Positions 37,337-45,523 of a DNA stretch of 64,000 nucleotides are shown here, piece after piece; position 1 is the first letter of the stretch, and the number at the start of each line of letters is the position of its first letter. The notes under the pieces were generated by a model, which saw only the letters and a program-made list of their open reading frames with translations, was not told the origin of the DNA and searched no databases. This DNA is from Aequorivita sp. H23M31 (GTDB lineage: Bacteria; Bacteroidota; Bacteroidia; Flavobacteriales; Flavobacteriaceae). The position numbers and the translations under genes are program-made. Location of the stretch: positions 1,550,001-1,614,000 of the forward strand of contig NZ_CP034951.1 of NCBI RefSeq assembly GCF_004022485.1. The letters are read 5' to 3'.

Positions 37337-39739
37337 TTAAAAATGAGCGGTAAGTGCCATAATAAAATTTCTGCCAGCTCCCGAAATTCCTGAAGCATAT
37401 GGTCTGTATCTTTGATCTGTCAAGTTTTCAATTCCTGCAGTTAAATCGATAGAGTTGCTGAGTTTGTAAAGGCCTTTAAAATTAAGGGTGTACCAAGCTG
37501 GAGAATATATATTTCCATTTTCGTCAAGTGCATATATTTCCTTTTTACTCTTTTCACCATTTGGCATGTCGTCAAAATCTCTTTTTCCATTAAAAACAAA
37601 ATTGAATTCCATACTCAATTTTTCGGCATTATAGTTTAATCGTGAAATTCCGAAGAACGGTGCTGCGTGTCTCATCGGACTAGTGTCGCCATTTTCAAGT
37701 TCCTCTTTTCCTTTTTGGAAATTTACATCCGTACTTAATCCGAAACCTTGCGGAAGTTTAATCTCAACTCCGGCCTGAATACCATAAACATTAGCAACAG
37801 CGGAGTTTTGGATAGCTTGTATTTTACTCATTTCTCCTTGGTACATAATACTATCCTGACCGTTAAGTTTATAATCTCGACGCAACATGGAATTTTTTAA
37901 ATGGGTATAATACCCTGTTACATCGATTTTTATAACATCTGCAATCACTTTTGCCACGCCAAGGTCTGCGTTATATGCATATTCTGGTTTAAGATCAGGA
38001 TTTGGAACGACTACTTGCCCTGGAGCGGAATCGAAAACCTTTCCAACATCATCGACATTTGGAGCTCGAAAGGCAGTACCCAAATTGGTACTTAGAACCC
38101 AAGTATCACTAGGCCTATAGACTCCTCCTAAACTTCCTGTTAGCGCGCCATTGTTCAATTTTGCTTCCGTAAAAGGAAAAGGGTAAAAAGTAGTGTCAAA
38201 TTCAGAATCAAGAATAATCTGATTGTAACGAGCGCCAGCACTTAGGGTAAAGCGATCGGTCATTTTATATTCATCCGTAACATAGGCCGCAATTGACTGC
38301 CAAGTACTTTTTGGGTAGCGCGATGGTCCTGCTTCGGTTATTCCAGTGGTAACATCTGTTATTTTACCAACCGATTTCACATCATCCAAAACATATTCAA
38401 TTCCGTAGAAAAGGGTGTTTTTTCCGCTTGTCGATTTTATAAAATCGGCATTGAACGAAAAGGCACTTACTTCCTCTTCATTTATACTCCTATCAGATTT
38501 GTTTAATGTTCGATCGATACGGCTCTCTTCAAACCATTGGTGTGCCAGACGAATATTCATCTGATCAAAAATTGAGGTGGATTCATTATAAGAAATACCT
38601 AAATTGTTCATCATCCATATTTGTGGACCGTAATTCCATTCGGCATAACGTGCAGTTCCATTTTTTACGCGTTGGTGACGATCATAACGTCCATATTCCG
38701 AAGTTTCTGAGTAGTGAAATCCGTATTGGAAATCAAATTTTTCATTAGGCTGAAACCTGACTTTTTGCATCATATTTATCTGCGAATAAGCCGAAGGAAT
38801 TTGCAACAACTTATCATCATTGGTAATCACAACGTCTGTCCCATTTTGACGCTGTACGTGGTAATCGCGGATATAATCGTCTGGGCCGTGACTTCCTTGA
38901 CGAAGGTTATCAAAATCCCAAGAACTAATGCTCGTCAAGAAACTCCAATTTTTAAAACCAACGTTCACATCAAAATGTCCGGTTTTCTCTTTATTTGCAG
39001 AGGAATAACGTGCCGTAGCTTTTCCAGTTATCAAAGGTGAGGCCGTCAATGAGAACTGTGGAGTCAATGTAAGAAAACTCATAACACCTCCAATGGCATC
39101 ACTTCCATAAACGACAGAACCTGGTCCAAAAACCACCTCGGTATTTTCCATGACGAAAGGATCTAGGTTAATAACATTCTGTAAATTTCCTGAACGGAAT
39201 ATGGCAGTATTCATACGTACACCATCGACAGAATATAGAAGTCGGCTGGTTGAGAATCCACGAATCATCGGACTCCCTCCTCCTTGTTGACTTTTCTGAA
39301 TAAAAACCTTTCCCGAAATTCCTAAAAGGTCGGCTGCGGTTTGCGGATTTTGCAATTCGATTTCCTTGGGACTAATAGAAATTACCTTTGCCGGAACATC
39401 ATCACTACTCTGTCTCCATTTGGAAGCGGAAATTACCACCTCATCCAGGTTTAGATTGGTAGGTTGTAGAGGTAATACAAAACCATCTATTTTCAATTCC
39501 TCATAACTTCTAACGACCGTTTTATAACCGAGACTTCTAATTTCAATTTGTGAAACATCTTTAAATTTGGAAATGTCCGCCTGACCTTCATTATTTGTGG
39601 TAGCAAAAAGTCGTGTACCGCTTGACAATGTTGCCAGTTCAATAGGTTCATTGGTTTTTTGATCTTTTATGATAATGGTTTGGGCGAAAATTCCAAGATT
39701 GCAGAGGAGAAATAAACAAAGTAGGGAATGTTTTATCAT
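37337..39739 (-). CDS. TonB-dependent outer-membrane receptor
   Basis: An 800-residue receptor with a signal peptide (MIKHSLLCLFLLCNLGIFAQ). A carboxypeptidase-regulatory-like beta domain covers about residues 20-100 (IIIKDQKTNEPIELATLSSG). The plug domain begins LDEVVISASKWRQSSDDVPA and contains GGGSPMIRGFSTSRLLYSVDG and VVYGSDAIGGVM. A 22-strand barrel ends in a C-terminal aromatic-rich strand (GRNFIMALTAHF). The plug (MIRGF, VDGVRMNTAIFRSGN) resembles haem/haemoglobin receptor families, but a TonB box and ligand residues cannot be judged by eye, so the substrate is left open. A perfect 16-bp palindrome overlaps its start codon and an inverted repeat lies 108 bp upstream, suggesting repressor control. 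Confidence 0.9.
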   Translation of the reverse strand: MIKHSLLCLFLLCNLGIFAQTIIIKDQKTNEPIELATLSSGTRLFATTNNEGQADISKFKDVSQIEIRSLGYKTVVRSYEELKIDGFVLPLQPTNLNLDEVVISASKWRQSSDDVPAKVISISPKEIELQNPQTAADLLGISGKVFIQKSQQGGGSPMIRGFSTSRLLYSVDGVRMNTAIFRSGNLQNVINLDPFVMENTEVVFGPGSVVYGSDAIGGVMSFLTLTPQFSLTASPLITGKATARYSSANKEKTGHFDVNVGFKNWSFLTSISSWDFDNLRQGSHGPDDYIRDYHVQRQNGTDVVITNDDKLLQIPSAYSQINMMQKVRFQPNEKFDFQYGFHYSETSEYGRYDRHQRVKNGTARYAEWNYGPQIWMMNNLGISYNESTSIFDQMNIRLAHQWFEESRIDRTLNKSDRSINEEEVSAFSFNADFIKSTSGKNTLFYGIEYVLDDVKSVGKITDVTTGITEAGPSRYPKSTWQSIAAYVTDEYKMTDRFTLSAGARYNQIILDSEFDTTFYPFPFTEAKLNNGALTGSLGGVYRPSDTWVLSTNLGTAFRAPNVDDVGKVFDSAPGQVVVPNPDLKPEYAYNADLGVAKVIADVIKIDVTGYYTHLKNSMLRRDYKLNGQDSIMYQGEMSKIQAIQNSAVANVYGIQAGVEIKLPQGFGLSTDVNFQKGKEELENGDTSPMRHAAPFFGISRLNYNAEKLSMEFNFVFNGKRDFDDMPNGEKSKKEIYALDENGNIYSPAWYTLNFKGLYKLSNSIDLTAGIENLTDQRYRPYASGISGAGRNFIMALTAHF

Positions 39740-39752
39740 TTTACGTAAAATG
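39737..39752. promoter_or_regulatory. 16-bp perfect palindrome overlapping the TonB-receptor start codon
   Basis: CATTTTACGTAAAATG reads the same on both strands, and its first three plus-strand bases are the complement of the receptor ATG. It is the right size for a dimeric regulator operator. No matching known box (Fur-like or other) is claimed. Confidence 0.45.
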
Positions 39753-39846
39753 GTTATAAGAATTTTGGAGTTATGACTTTCAATATTTCAATAACATTTA
39801 AAGTCTTGAGTTCATTGTTTGAAAATAAAATAAAAAGACAAATTTA

Positions 39847-39875
39847 CATAATCACGCTCATTACGAGTGATTATG
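39847..39875. promoter_or_regulatory. Inverted repeat CATAATCAC / GTGATTATG
   Basis: Nine-base perfect arms around an 11-nt centre that itself contains CTC...GAG, in the 305-bp space between divergent genes (receptor at 39739, LysM/BON gene at 40045). It lies 108 bp from the receptor ATG and 170 bp from the other start. It is a candidate operator; it has no T tract, so terminator is less likely. Confidence 0.45.
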
Positions 39876-40044
39876 AAATTTACTTTTATAAAAATATCTG
39901 AAGAAAAATAGAAATAGGGGAATGATGTGAAAGGGTAGGTTATGTACAAATTAAACTTAATGATTTTCCTAAAGTTTTTCTAATAAATATAATTTATTTC
40001 AAGTTAGCCGTATCTTTATTTTTTAACTTTAAAATTTAAACAAA

Positions 40045-40422
40045 ATGGTCAAATCAAAATATCAGGATGTCTTAGTTCTAGCGAGTAAATTATATATGCG
40101 GGAATTGGACGTTCAAGAAGAGAACGGAAAACTGAAATTGTCAGGAACCGTAAAAAATCAATATGAGAAAAACCAGCTTTGGGACGCTATCAAACGCGCA
40201 GGTGGAGAAAATCCATCGGATATTGTCGCGGATATTAAAGTTTCCGACACTTCCGCACTTGCCCACCATACCGTTAAAAGCGGAGAGAGCCTGAGCAAAA
40301 TCGCAAAACAATATTATGGCGACGCGGGCAAATACAACAAAATTTATGAAGCGAATAAAGACAAACTGAAATCGGCAGATTTAATCCATCCCGGTGATGA
40401 ATTGGTAATTCCAAATCTCTAA
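40045..40422 (+). CDS. BON and LysM domain protein (Kbp/YgaU-like)
   Basis: A 125-residue protein with no signal peptide. Residues 10-65 look like a short BON domain (YMRELDVQEENGKLKLSGTV and WDAIKRAGGENPSDIVADIKV). Residues 75-125 form one LysM domain (HHTVKSGESLSKIAKQYYGD, YNKIYEANKDKLKSADLIHP, GDELVIPNL). This order matches E. coli Kbp (YgaU), a cytoplasmic potassium-binding protein induced by salt. By homology a K+-sensing or osmotic role is plausible, but peptidoglycan binding is not excluded. Terminators follow at 40473 and 40537. Confidence 0.85.
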   Translation: MVKSKYQDVLVLASKLYMRELDVQEENGKLKLSGTVKNQYEKNQLWDAIKRAGGENPSDIVADIKVSDTSALAHHTVKSGESLSKIAKQYYGDAGKYNKIYEANKDKLKSADLIHPGDELVIPNL

Positions 40423-40472
40423 TATTATTTATTGAAGATTATAATTTTCTATTTTATTTAGAATACGCATTG

Positions 40473-40501
40473 AGCAGAATTTATCAAAATTCTGCTTTTT
40501 T
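40473..40501 (+). terminator. Rho-independent terminator after the LysM/BON gene
   Basis: AGCAGAATTT and AAATTCTGCT form a 10-bp perfect stem with a 4-nt loop followed by TTTTT, 50 bp after the stop. Confidence 0.8.
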
Positions 40502-40536
40502 GTTCCAATGGAACGTCGTGAATAATATGGATTTTT

Positions 40537-40563
40537 CCTTAAGCCTCGTCTTAAGGGCTTTTT
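40537..40563 (+). terminator. Second hairpin (CCTTAAG/CTTAAGG) with T tract
   Basis: CCTTAAGCCTCGTCTTAAGG followed by GCTTTTT, 40 bp after the first terminator. It may be a backup terminator or the end of a short transcript. Confidence 0.45.
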
Positions 40564-40620
40564 AACTCTATAGTTCTGAGGTTTATAATTTTGTTAGTAC
40601 CAAAACGCAAGGGTGTTCTT

Positions 40621-40628
40621 TAACTTTG
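40621..40628 (+). promoter_or_regulatory. -7 element TAACTTTG upstream of the DJ-1/PfpI gene
   Basis: TAACTTTG matches TANNTTTG and lies 37 bp before ATG 40666. A -33 TTG at usual spacing is not clear. Confidence 0.35.
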
Positions 40629-40665
40629 GAAATAACAAAAAAAGTATAACTAAAATATAACTAAT

Positions 40666-41214
40666 ATGAAAAAGAGAGTAGCCATTTTGGCAACAGACGG
40701 ATTTGAGGAAAGCGAATTGAAATCTCCAAAAGAAGCAATGGAAAATGAGGGTTTTGAAGTGGATATTGTGAGTCCCAAGAGCGGAAAAATAAAATCTTGG
40801 AGCAACGGCGATTGGAGCAACGAATATAATGTAGATAAAACTTTAGATGAAGTAAACGCCCAAGATTATAATGCCTTGATGCTGCCAGGAGGAGTTTTAA
40901 ATCCTGATAAATTAAGAATCAATGAGGACGCCATTAAATTTATCCAAGCCTTTTTTAAAGAACATAAACCGGTTGCCGCTATTTGCCACGGACCATGGTC
41001 ACTGATCAATGCAGAAGTGGTAAAGGGGAGAAAGATGACCTCATACAAATCGATCAGAAAAGATCTGGAAAATGCAGGAGCCAATTGGGTCGACAAGGAA
41101 GTTGTCGTAGATCAGGGATTTGTAACAAGCAGAAATCCCGATGACCTGCCGGCCTTCAACAAAAAATTAATTGAGGAGATTAAAGAAGGAAAGCATGAGC
41201 GACAACACGCGTAA
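40666..41214 (+). CDS. DJ-1/PfpI family protein (YhbO-like)
   Basis: A 182-residue class I glutamine-amidotransferase-like protein. MKKRVAILATDGFEESELKS holds the conserved Glu, and the nucleophile elbow is VAAICHGPWSLINAEV with the Cys-His pair near residues 106-107. YNALMLPGGVLNPDKLR and VVVDQGFVTSRNPDDLPAF complete the family pattern. Members are described as stress proteins with glyoxalase/deglycase or chaperone activity (the deglycase claim is debated) and PfpI as a protease. It is short, cytosolic and monocistronic, with a strong terminator at 41238. Confidence 0.93.
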   Translation: MKKRVAILATDGFEESELKSPKEAMENEGFEVDIVSPKSGKIKSWSNGDWSNEYNVDKTLDEVNAQDYNALMLPGGVLNPDKLRINEDAIKFIQAFFKEHKPVAAICHGPWSLINAEVVKGRKMTSYKSIRKDLENAGANWVDKEVVVDQGFVTSRNPDDLPAFNKKLIEEIKEGKHERQHA

Positions 41215-41237
41215 TTTGTAATAAATGAAATATATTC

Positions 41238-41270
41238 AAAAAGATTTAGCCCATTCGGCTAAATCTTTTT
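41238..41270 (+). terminator. Strong bidirectional terminator
   Basis: AAAAAGATTTAGCC and GGCTAAATCTTTTT form a 14-bp perfect stem with a 5-nt loop between convergent genes (PfpI-like, ending 41214, and DUF808, ending 41315). It is the best terminator in the window. Confidence 0.85.
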
Positions 41271-41314
41271 GTATTTAAGACCAATTTCATCATAGAAATT
41301 TTATCATTTCCAGA

Positions 41315-42190
41315 TTATGATCTAAACTTTTTCCAGACCCACTTGGCACCCAAAACTATGAACAGAGCAATAAAGCCTATAATAAGACCCACAGTAAATT
41401 CAAGAAGTAAAGAAGGCCACGAGGGAAACAAATTATGAAAGAAATCCAGATTATGAACGAAGATTCCCCCTGATACAAATATCAAGGCAATGGTACCTAT
41501 TACGCTCAATGCTCTTATTACATAGGGCAAAGCATTTACCAAAAGATTTCCGAACCAAACAATGAATCCTTTCTTTTTCTTACTACTTTCAATTAATTTA
41601 TAGCCTGCCTCATCCATACGTACAATTAGGGCAACAATGCCATAAACCCCTACAGTTGCCAACAAGGCAATAAAACTGACCACGATTATCTGAGATAACA
41701 ATGGCTTGCCCACTACACTCCCTAGAGCTATAATTACGATTTCAATAGACAGAATAAAATCCGTAACAATTGCCGCCTTTACCCGCCCCTTTTCTATTTC
41801 CAATATTTCGGTTTCGGTAATTCCTTCTTTAAATTTGGAAGGCACATCCAATTTATCAGGAAAGAAAAAATGAAAGATTTTCTCCGCCCCTTCATATGCC
41901 AAATAGATTCCTCCCAAAATCAAAATCACCGTGATTGCCACGGGCAAAAAGGCCGTTAATAAGAATGCAATGGGAAGGATAACTACTTTGTTTAGCAATG
42001 AGCCTTTTGAAATTGCCCATAATACCGGAAGTTCACGAGAAGAAGCAAAGCCTGATGCCTTCTCGGCATTAACCGCTAAATCATCACCTAAAATTCCTGC
42101 GGTTTTTCTCGCCGCAACTTTGCTCATCATGGCTACGTCGTCCATAATTGCTGCTATATCATCTAAAACGGCGAATATTCCTGAAGCCAT
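41315..42190 (-). CDS. DUF808 (YedI-like) membrane protein
   Basis: A 291-residue protein matching E. coli YedI. The N-terminus is MASGIFAVLDDIAAIMDDVAMMSKVAARKTAGILGDDLAVNAEKASGF. About six hydrophobic segments follow, with loop VTETEILEIEKGRVKAAIVT-like signatures (here GITETEILEIEKGRVKAAIV). It is an inner-membrane protein of unknown function; no transport activity has been shown as far as I know. It is monocistronic on the minus strand. Confidence 0.9.
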   Translation of the reverse strand: MASGIFAVLDDIAAIMDDVAMMSKVAARKTAGILGDDLAVNAEKASGFASSRELPVLWAISKGSLLNKVVILPIAFLLTAFLPVAITVILILGGIYLAYEGAEKIFHFFFPDKLDVPSKFKEGITETEILEIEKGRVKAAIVTDFILSIEIVIIALGSVVGKPLLSQIIVVSFIALLATVGVYGIVALIVRMDEAGYKLIESSKKKKGFIVWFGNLLVNALPYVIRALSVIGTIALIFVSGGIFVHNLDFFHNLFPSWPSLLLEFTVGLIIGFIALFIVLGAKWVWKKFRS

Positions 42191-42355
42191 ATTTTTCTTT
42201 TGGAATCATCAAAAATAGGCAAGTAGTTTTAAATAGATTTTAGTATATGGAGCGATTTAACATTTTGGGTTCATGAATCCGTTAAAAAGAATCGTTATCA
42301 GATATCCATTATTTTCGCAAACATGCCTACGTTCAGACTTCAATCATACTAACAA

Positions 42356-42409
42356 ATCAGCCTTGCTTATTTCAATCCAGGTAGAAAAGAAATTTAAAGC
42401 AAGGCTGAT
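42356..42409 (-). terminator. Terminator-like long-loop hairpin after the baeRF3 gene
   Basis: ATCAGCCTTGCTT and AAGCAAGGCTGAT form a 13-bp perfect stem with a 28-nt AT-rich loop, 25 bp after the stop of the minus-strand gene; TTTGTT follows on that strand. The long loop is unusual for a terminator, so other roles are possible. Confidence 0.5.
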
Positions 42410-42433
42410 AAAGAACTTGTAATTCGATAAATA

Positions 42434-43507
42434 CTAATATCTGGTTATTGCGCCAAAGCCGTTGAATTTATCAAGTTCACCCTTGGGAAGAAAAACAACG
42501 TCTCCGCCAAAATCCATATTGGCTTCAATCATTTCATCATAAATATCGTCAATAACTCCTGTGTCATTTCGTCTATCGTCAGACACATATTCAATTTCGC
42601 CATTGTTCATTACTGCCGGTTGAAAGCGTCCTTGTTCAATAAAAAGAGTTTGAATTTTTCCTTCGGAAATTGCTCTCCAAATTTCATTGGTATCGCTTAG
42701 GAATTTATTTTCACCTACGGCCTTTTTCAGTTCTTCTTTACGGTTATTGTTCTTTTCAATTACGTAATTTTTTACCACGGCCCAAGAATCCTCAACGATG
42801 GAATGAACAGGATCATTAATCTTATTTTTATCCAAGAATACGTCAAAAATAGAATCTTTTAAATCCGCTATTTTCAAATATTCATTGTGGTTTTCCTCAA
42901 GCGCACAAATAAAAACTGGAAGTGGATTCGACTTTCTCTGCGCATTCACGTCCTTATCGGCTTGATTAAAAAATTCGGCTATCAAATTAGTTTGTTTTGA
43001 TGCAATGGCATTTGCTGCTCTATTTTTAGAGAAAAACTGCGTGTTTTCAATCGGGAAAGGTTTTCCGACCTCCTTAATTGCTTTGTTATTCATAGCTTCA
43101 ATCAGGCGGATTTTTTCCTGACTTAGAACCAAAATATAATAATGGGTTTCTAAATGCATAGAACGAATAAGATCGCGGGTGGCAAAGGTTTCATCAATAA
43201 CCACACGGTCCTCCACTTTTATGGGCAAGCGAGTATATTCTGCAACATCCTCATTCACAAAAAGCATCAAACTTTCTAAATTTTGACTGTGATCAATGGA
43301 ATCTGCCAATTTATTTACTCTTTCCAATAATTTCGCTGCGTTTTTCTTATCCGTATCAGCCATTAATCTTGTTTCCACCTCTTTAATAAGGTTTTTTAAC
43401 CGTAACGGATCATTTAAATAATCTGGTTTGGTCCGATGGGTTGTCATTATAATGGTAATGCAATTTTCGGAATGGATGTTTTTCAGTTCTTTTAAGGTCA
43501 AATTCAT
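42434..43507 (-). CDS. Bacterial aeRF1-like protein, baeRF family 3 (candidate ribosome-binding/hibernation factor)
   Basis: A 357-residue cytosolic protein starting MNLTLKELKNIHSENCITII. Segments include MTTHRTKPDYLNDPLRLKNL, HYYILVLSQEKIRLIEAMNN, PVFICALEENHNEYLKIAD and a C-terminal FNGFGAITRY. I recognise the bacterial archaeo-eukaryotic release-factor superfamily, family 3. Relatives of archaeal/eukaryotic RF1 and Pelota without the NIKS or GGQ loops are known in bacteria; one (Balon) binds the ribosomal A site in cold-stress hibernation. A similar role here is inference. It is monocistronic with a 340-bp upstream gap. Confidence 0.7.
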   Translation of the reverse strand: MNLTLKELKNIHSENCITIIMTTHRTKPDYLNDPLRLKNLIKEVETRLMADTDKKNAAKLLERVNKLADSIDHSQNLESLMLFVNEDVAEYTRLPIKVEDRVVIDETFATRDLIRSMHLETHYYILVLSQEKIRLIEAMNNKAIKEVGKPFPIENTQFFSKNRAANAIASKQTNLIAEFFNQADKDVNAQRKSNPLPVFICALEENHNEYLKIADLKDSIFDVFLDKNKINDPVHSIVEDSWAVVKNYVIEKNNNRKEELKKAVGENKFLSDTNEIWRAISEGKIQTLFIEQGRFQPAVMNNGEIEYVSDDRRNDTGVIDDIYDEMIEANMDFGGDVVFLPKGELDKFNGFGAITRY

Positions 43508-43847
43508 TATTATCTAATTTTTGATTACTAATATGTTAGCGAATGCAGATCCAGCATTCAAATAAGAAATTTATATCTCTCCTTCAAACATACTCAAATC
43601 GTCATTGGATAACTATGATTTATCTCATTGAAAAAGGTTAAACATTTTATAAAAGAACCTGAAAAATAGGGCACTGAATTAATAATTTTACCTGTTTATT
43701 GTTTTAGGAAGTGAAGATTATAGGAGCAATTTCAATGACATAAAAGAATAGTTCCCTTGTAAGATCCGTAAAAGGTTGTCTTCCTTAAAAGTTAAGATGA
43801 AGAAGTTTGACTTACAAAATCCTTATCCCAAACTTCAAATGAATATG
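43508..43847. other. Intergenic region, nothing recognised
   Basis: AT-rich sequence between two minus-strand genes. I see no ORF above 40 codons with protein character, no strong hairpin and no exact promoter on the minus strand. Confidence 0.4.
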
Positions 43848-45347
43848 CTAATGCTTATCCTTGAGAACGGGAAATTTGGATGGAGTGAGCAATAAAATGA
43901 TTAGAGTAATAATACCTGCAACCACCATTCCTAAATATACATAGTGGGTAGCATCGAAAAAGGTCTCCCGAAGATACAAGTTGACATCTGAAACGGAGTT
44001 ATGGGATTGGAGCACTTCCACAACCTTGTTTACGCCAGGCAATTCGGATTTTAAACTAGTAGGTGCCCCGTTAATTTTATCGGTAAGTACGGAATTAAAA
44101 ATAGCTGCAAATACCGCAGCACCAATACTCTGACCAAAATATCTGGAAAACATACTTGTGCCGGTTACAACTCCTCTTTGCCCCCACTCCACTGTTGACT
44201 GGATTCCTACCAGCAGAGGTGTAGTAATTAAACCAAAACCTGCACCCAAGGTCATTTGTACTGCCACTAAAAACCAAACTGAGCCGGGAAATGGTAAAAA
44301 GAGAAAACTGGAAGCTCCGATAATTACTATTAAAATTCCGCAGAGAGCAGTATTTCTAAATCCAATACGCAGGTATAGATTTCCTGAAAGGGCAGAGGAA
44401 AGAGGCCAAGTGATACTCATACTTGCCAAGATAAAACCTGCAGCCATTGCCCCCACTCCCGTAACAGATTGGGCAAAAACCGGAAGATACATATTAGGTC
44501 CCATAGTGGCCACTCCCATACCGATAGTTGCCAAATTCGCTCCCAAAATTACTCTCCGTTTCCACACCCAACTTGGTAGAATGGGTTCGTCCGCACGGCG
44601 TTCAATTCGGACAGTGATATAAATCATTACCGCACCTATAGCAACGATCAATAAGGTATTCCACGAAAACCATGGCCAGGATTGTCCTCCTTGCAAAAGT
44701 CCAAACATGATTACACTTCCGGTGATAAGCATTGCTCCTGCACCTGCCCAATCAATTTTATGGCGTTTGGTGGTTTTGTCTTCGTGTAGAAAATAGGCTA
44801 TCAATGCAATGGAAGCTGCACCCATTGGAATATTGATCAAGAATATCCATCTCCAGGAGGCATAATCTGCCAAAGCTCCTCCAATGGCTGGTCCTAAAAT
44901 TGCGGAAACTCCCCATACACTGGAAAGCCATCCCTGAATTTTGGCACGCTGTTTTATAGTGTAGATATCTCCGGCAATTGTATTGACCGTTGCCATAATA
45001 GCACCGGCTCCAACCGCCTGGACACCTCGAAAAGCTATCAAGGAATACATATTCCAAGCTGCAGCGCAAGTTGCGGAACCCACTACGAAAATGATAATAC
45101 CAACAATCAATATTGGTTTGCGGCCATAGATATCCGCCAATTTCCCATAAACGGGAATGGTGATAGTTTGGATGAGAAGATAGATAGAAAACAGCCAGCT
45201 GAACATTGAGAAACCCCCTAGATCGCCAACAATTTGCGGAATGGCAGTGGCAACAATTGTGCTATCCATAGCTGCCAAACTCATAGTGAGCATCAGTGCA
45301 ATCAGGATATAGTCCCGACGCATTTTTTTCACTGGTTTTTCCTGCAT
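43848..45347 (-). CDS. MFS multidrug exporter, DHA2 (EmrB/QacA-like, 14 TM)
   Basis: A 499-residue major facilitator with fourteen predicted membrane helices. The start of helix 1 has the DHA2 motif LAAMDSTIVATAIPQIVGDL. The cytoplasmic loop 2-3 signature is GKLADIYGRKPILIVG, and FRGVQAVGAGAIMATVNTIAGD with the antiporter motif C region GPAIGGALADYASWRWIFLINIP follow. These proton-driven pumps export drugs and toxic organics. There is no EmrA-like membrane-fusion gene next to it, so it may act alone. Specificity is unknown. Start ATG 45347 is preceded by a 176-bp gap with a terminator. Confidence 0.92.
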   Translation of the reverse strand: MQEKPVKKMRRDYILIALMLTMSLAAMDSTIVATAIPQIVGDLGGFSMFSWLFSIYLLIQTITIPVYGKLADIYGRKPILIVGIIIFVVGSATCAAAWNMYSLIAFRGVQAVGAGAIMATVNTIAGDIYTIKQRAKIQGWLSSVWGVSAILGPAIGGALADYASWRWIFLINIPMGAASIALIAYFLHEDKTTKRHKIDWAGAGAMLITGSVIMFGLLQGGQSWPWFSWNTLLIVAIGAVMIYITVRIERRADEPILPSWVWKRRVILGANLATIGMGVATMGPNMYLPVFAQSVTGVGAMAAGFILASMSITWPLSSALSGNLYLRIGFRNTALCGILIVIIGASSFLFLPFPGSVWFLVAVQMTLGAGFGLITTPLLVGIQSTVEWGQRGVVTGTSMFSRYFGQSIGAAVFAAIFNSVLTDKINGAPTSLKSELPGVNKVVEVLQSHNSVSDVNLYLRETFFDATHYVYLGMVVAGIITLIILLLTPSKFPVLKDKH

Positions 45348-45448
45348 TTCTCTTTCCTAAGTTTTTTGGCAAAGGTATGGTTTTCCTTAAATGGTTTTTA
45401 GATATAAATCTTATGTTTATCTTAATAAAACGTATCAACAAAAAATAA

Positions 45449-45487
45449 AAATCCCACAATTCCGAATAAAAAGGAATTATGGGATTT
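45449..45487 (-). terminator. Terminator of the DPP7-type gene
   Basis: AAATCCCACAATTCC and GGAATTATGGGATTT form a 15-base stem with one mismatch/wobble and a T tract on the minus strand, 36 bp after the S46 stop (45524). Confidence 0.7.
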
Positions 45488-45523
45488 TGATTTTTAAAGA
45501 AGGAGATATTTCTTCTAAATCTC

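Noticed and set aside
39740..40044. Cobalamin or other riboswitch upstream of the TonB receptor
   Set aside because: No conserved riboswitch core words (for example a B12 box) were found on the minus strand; only inverted repeats.
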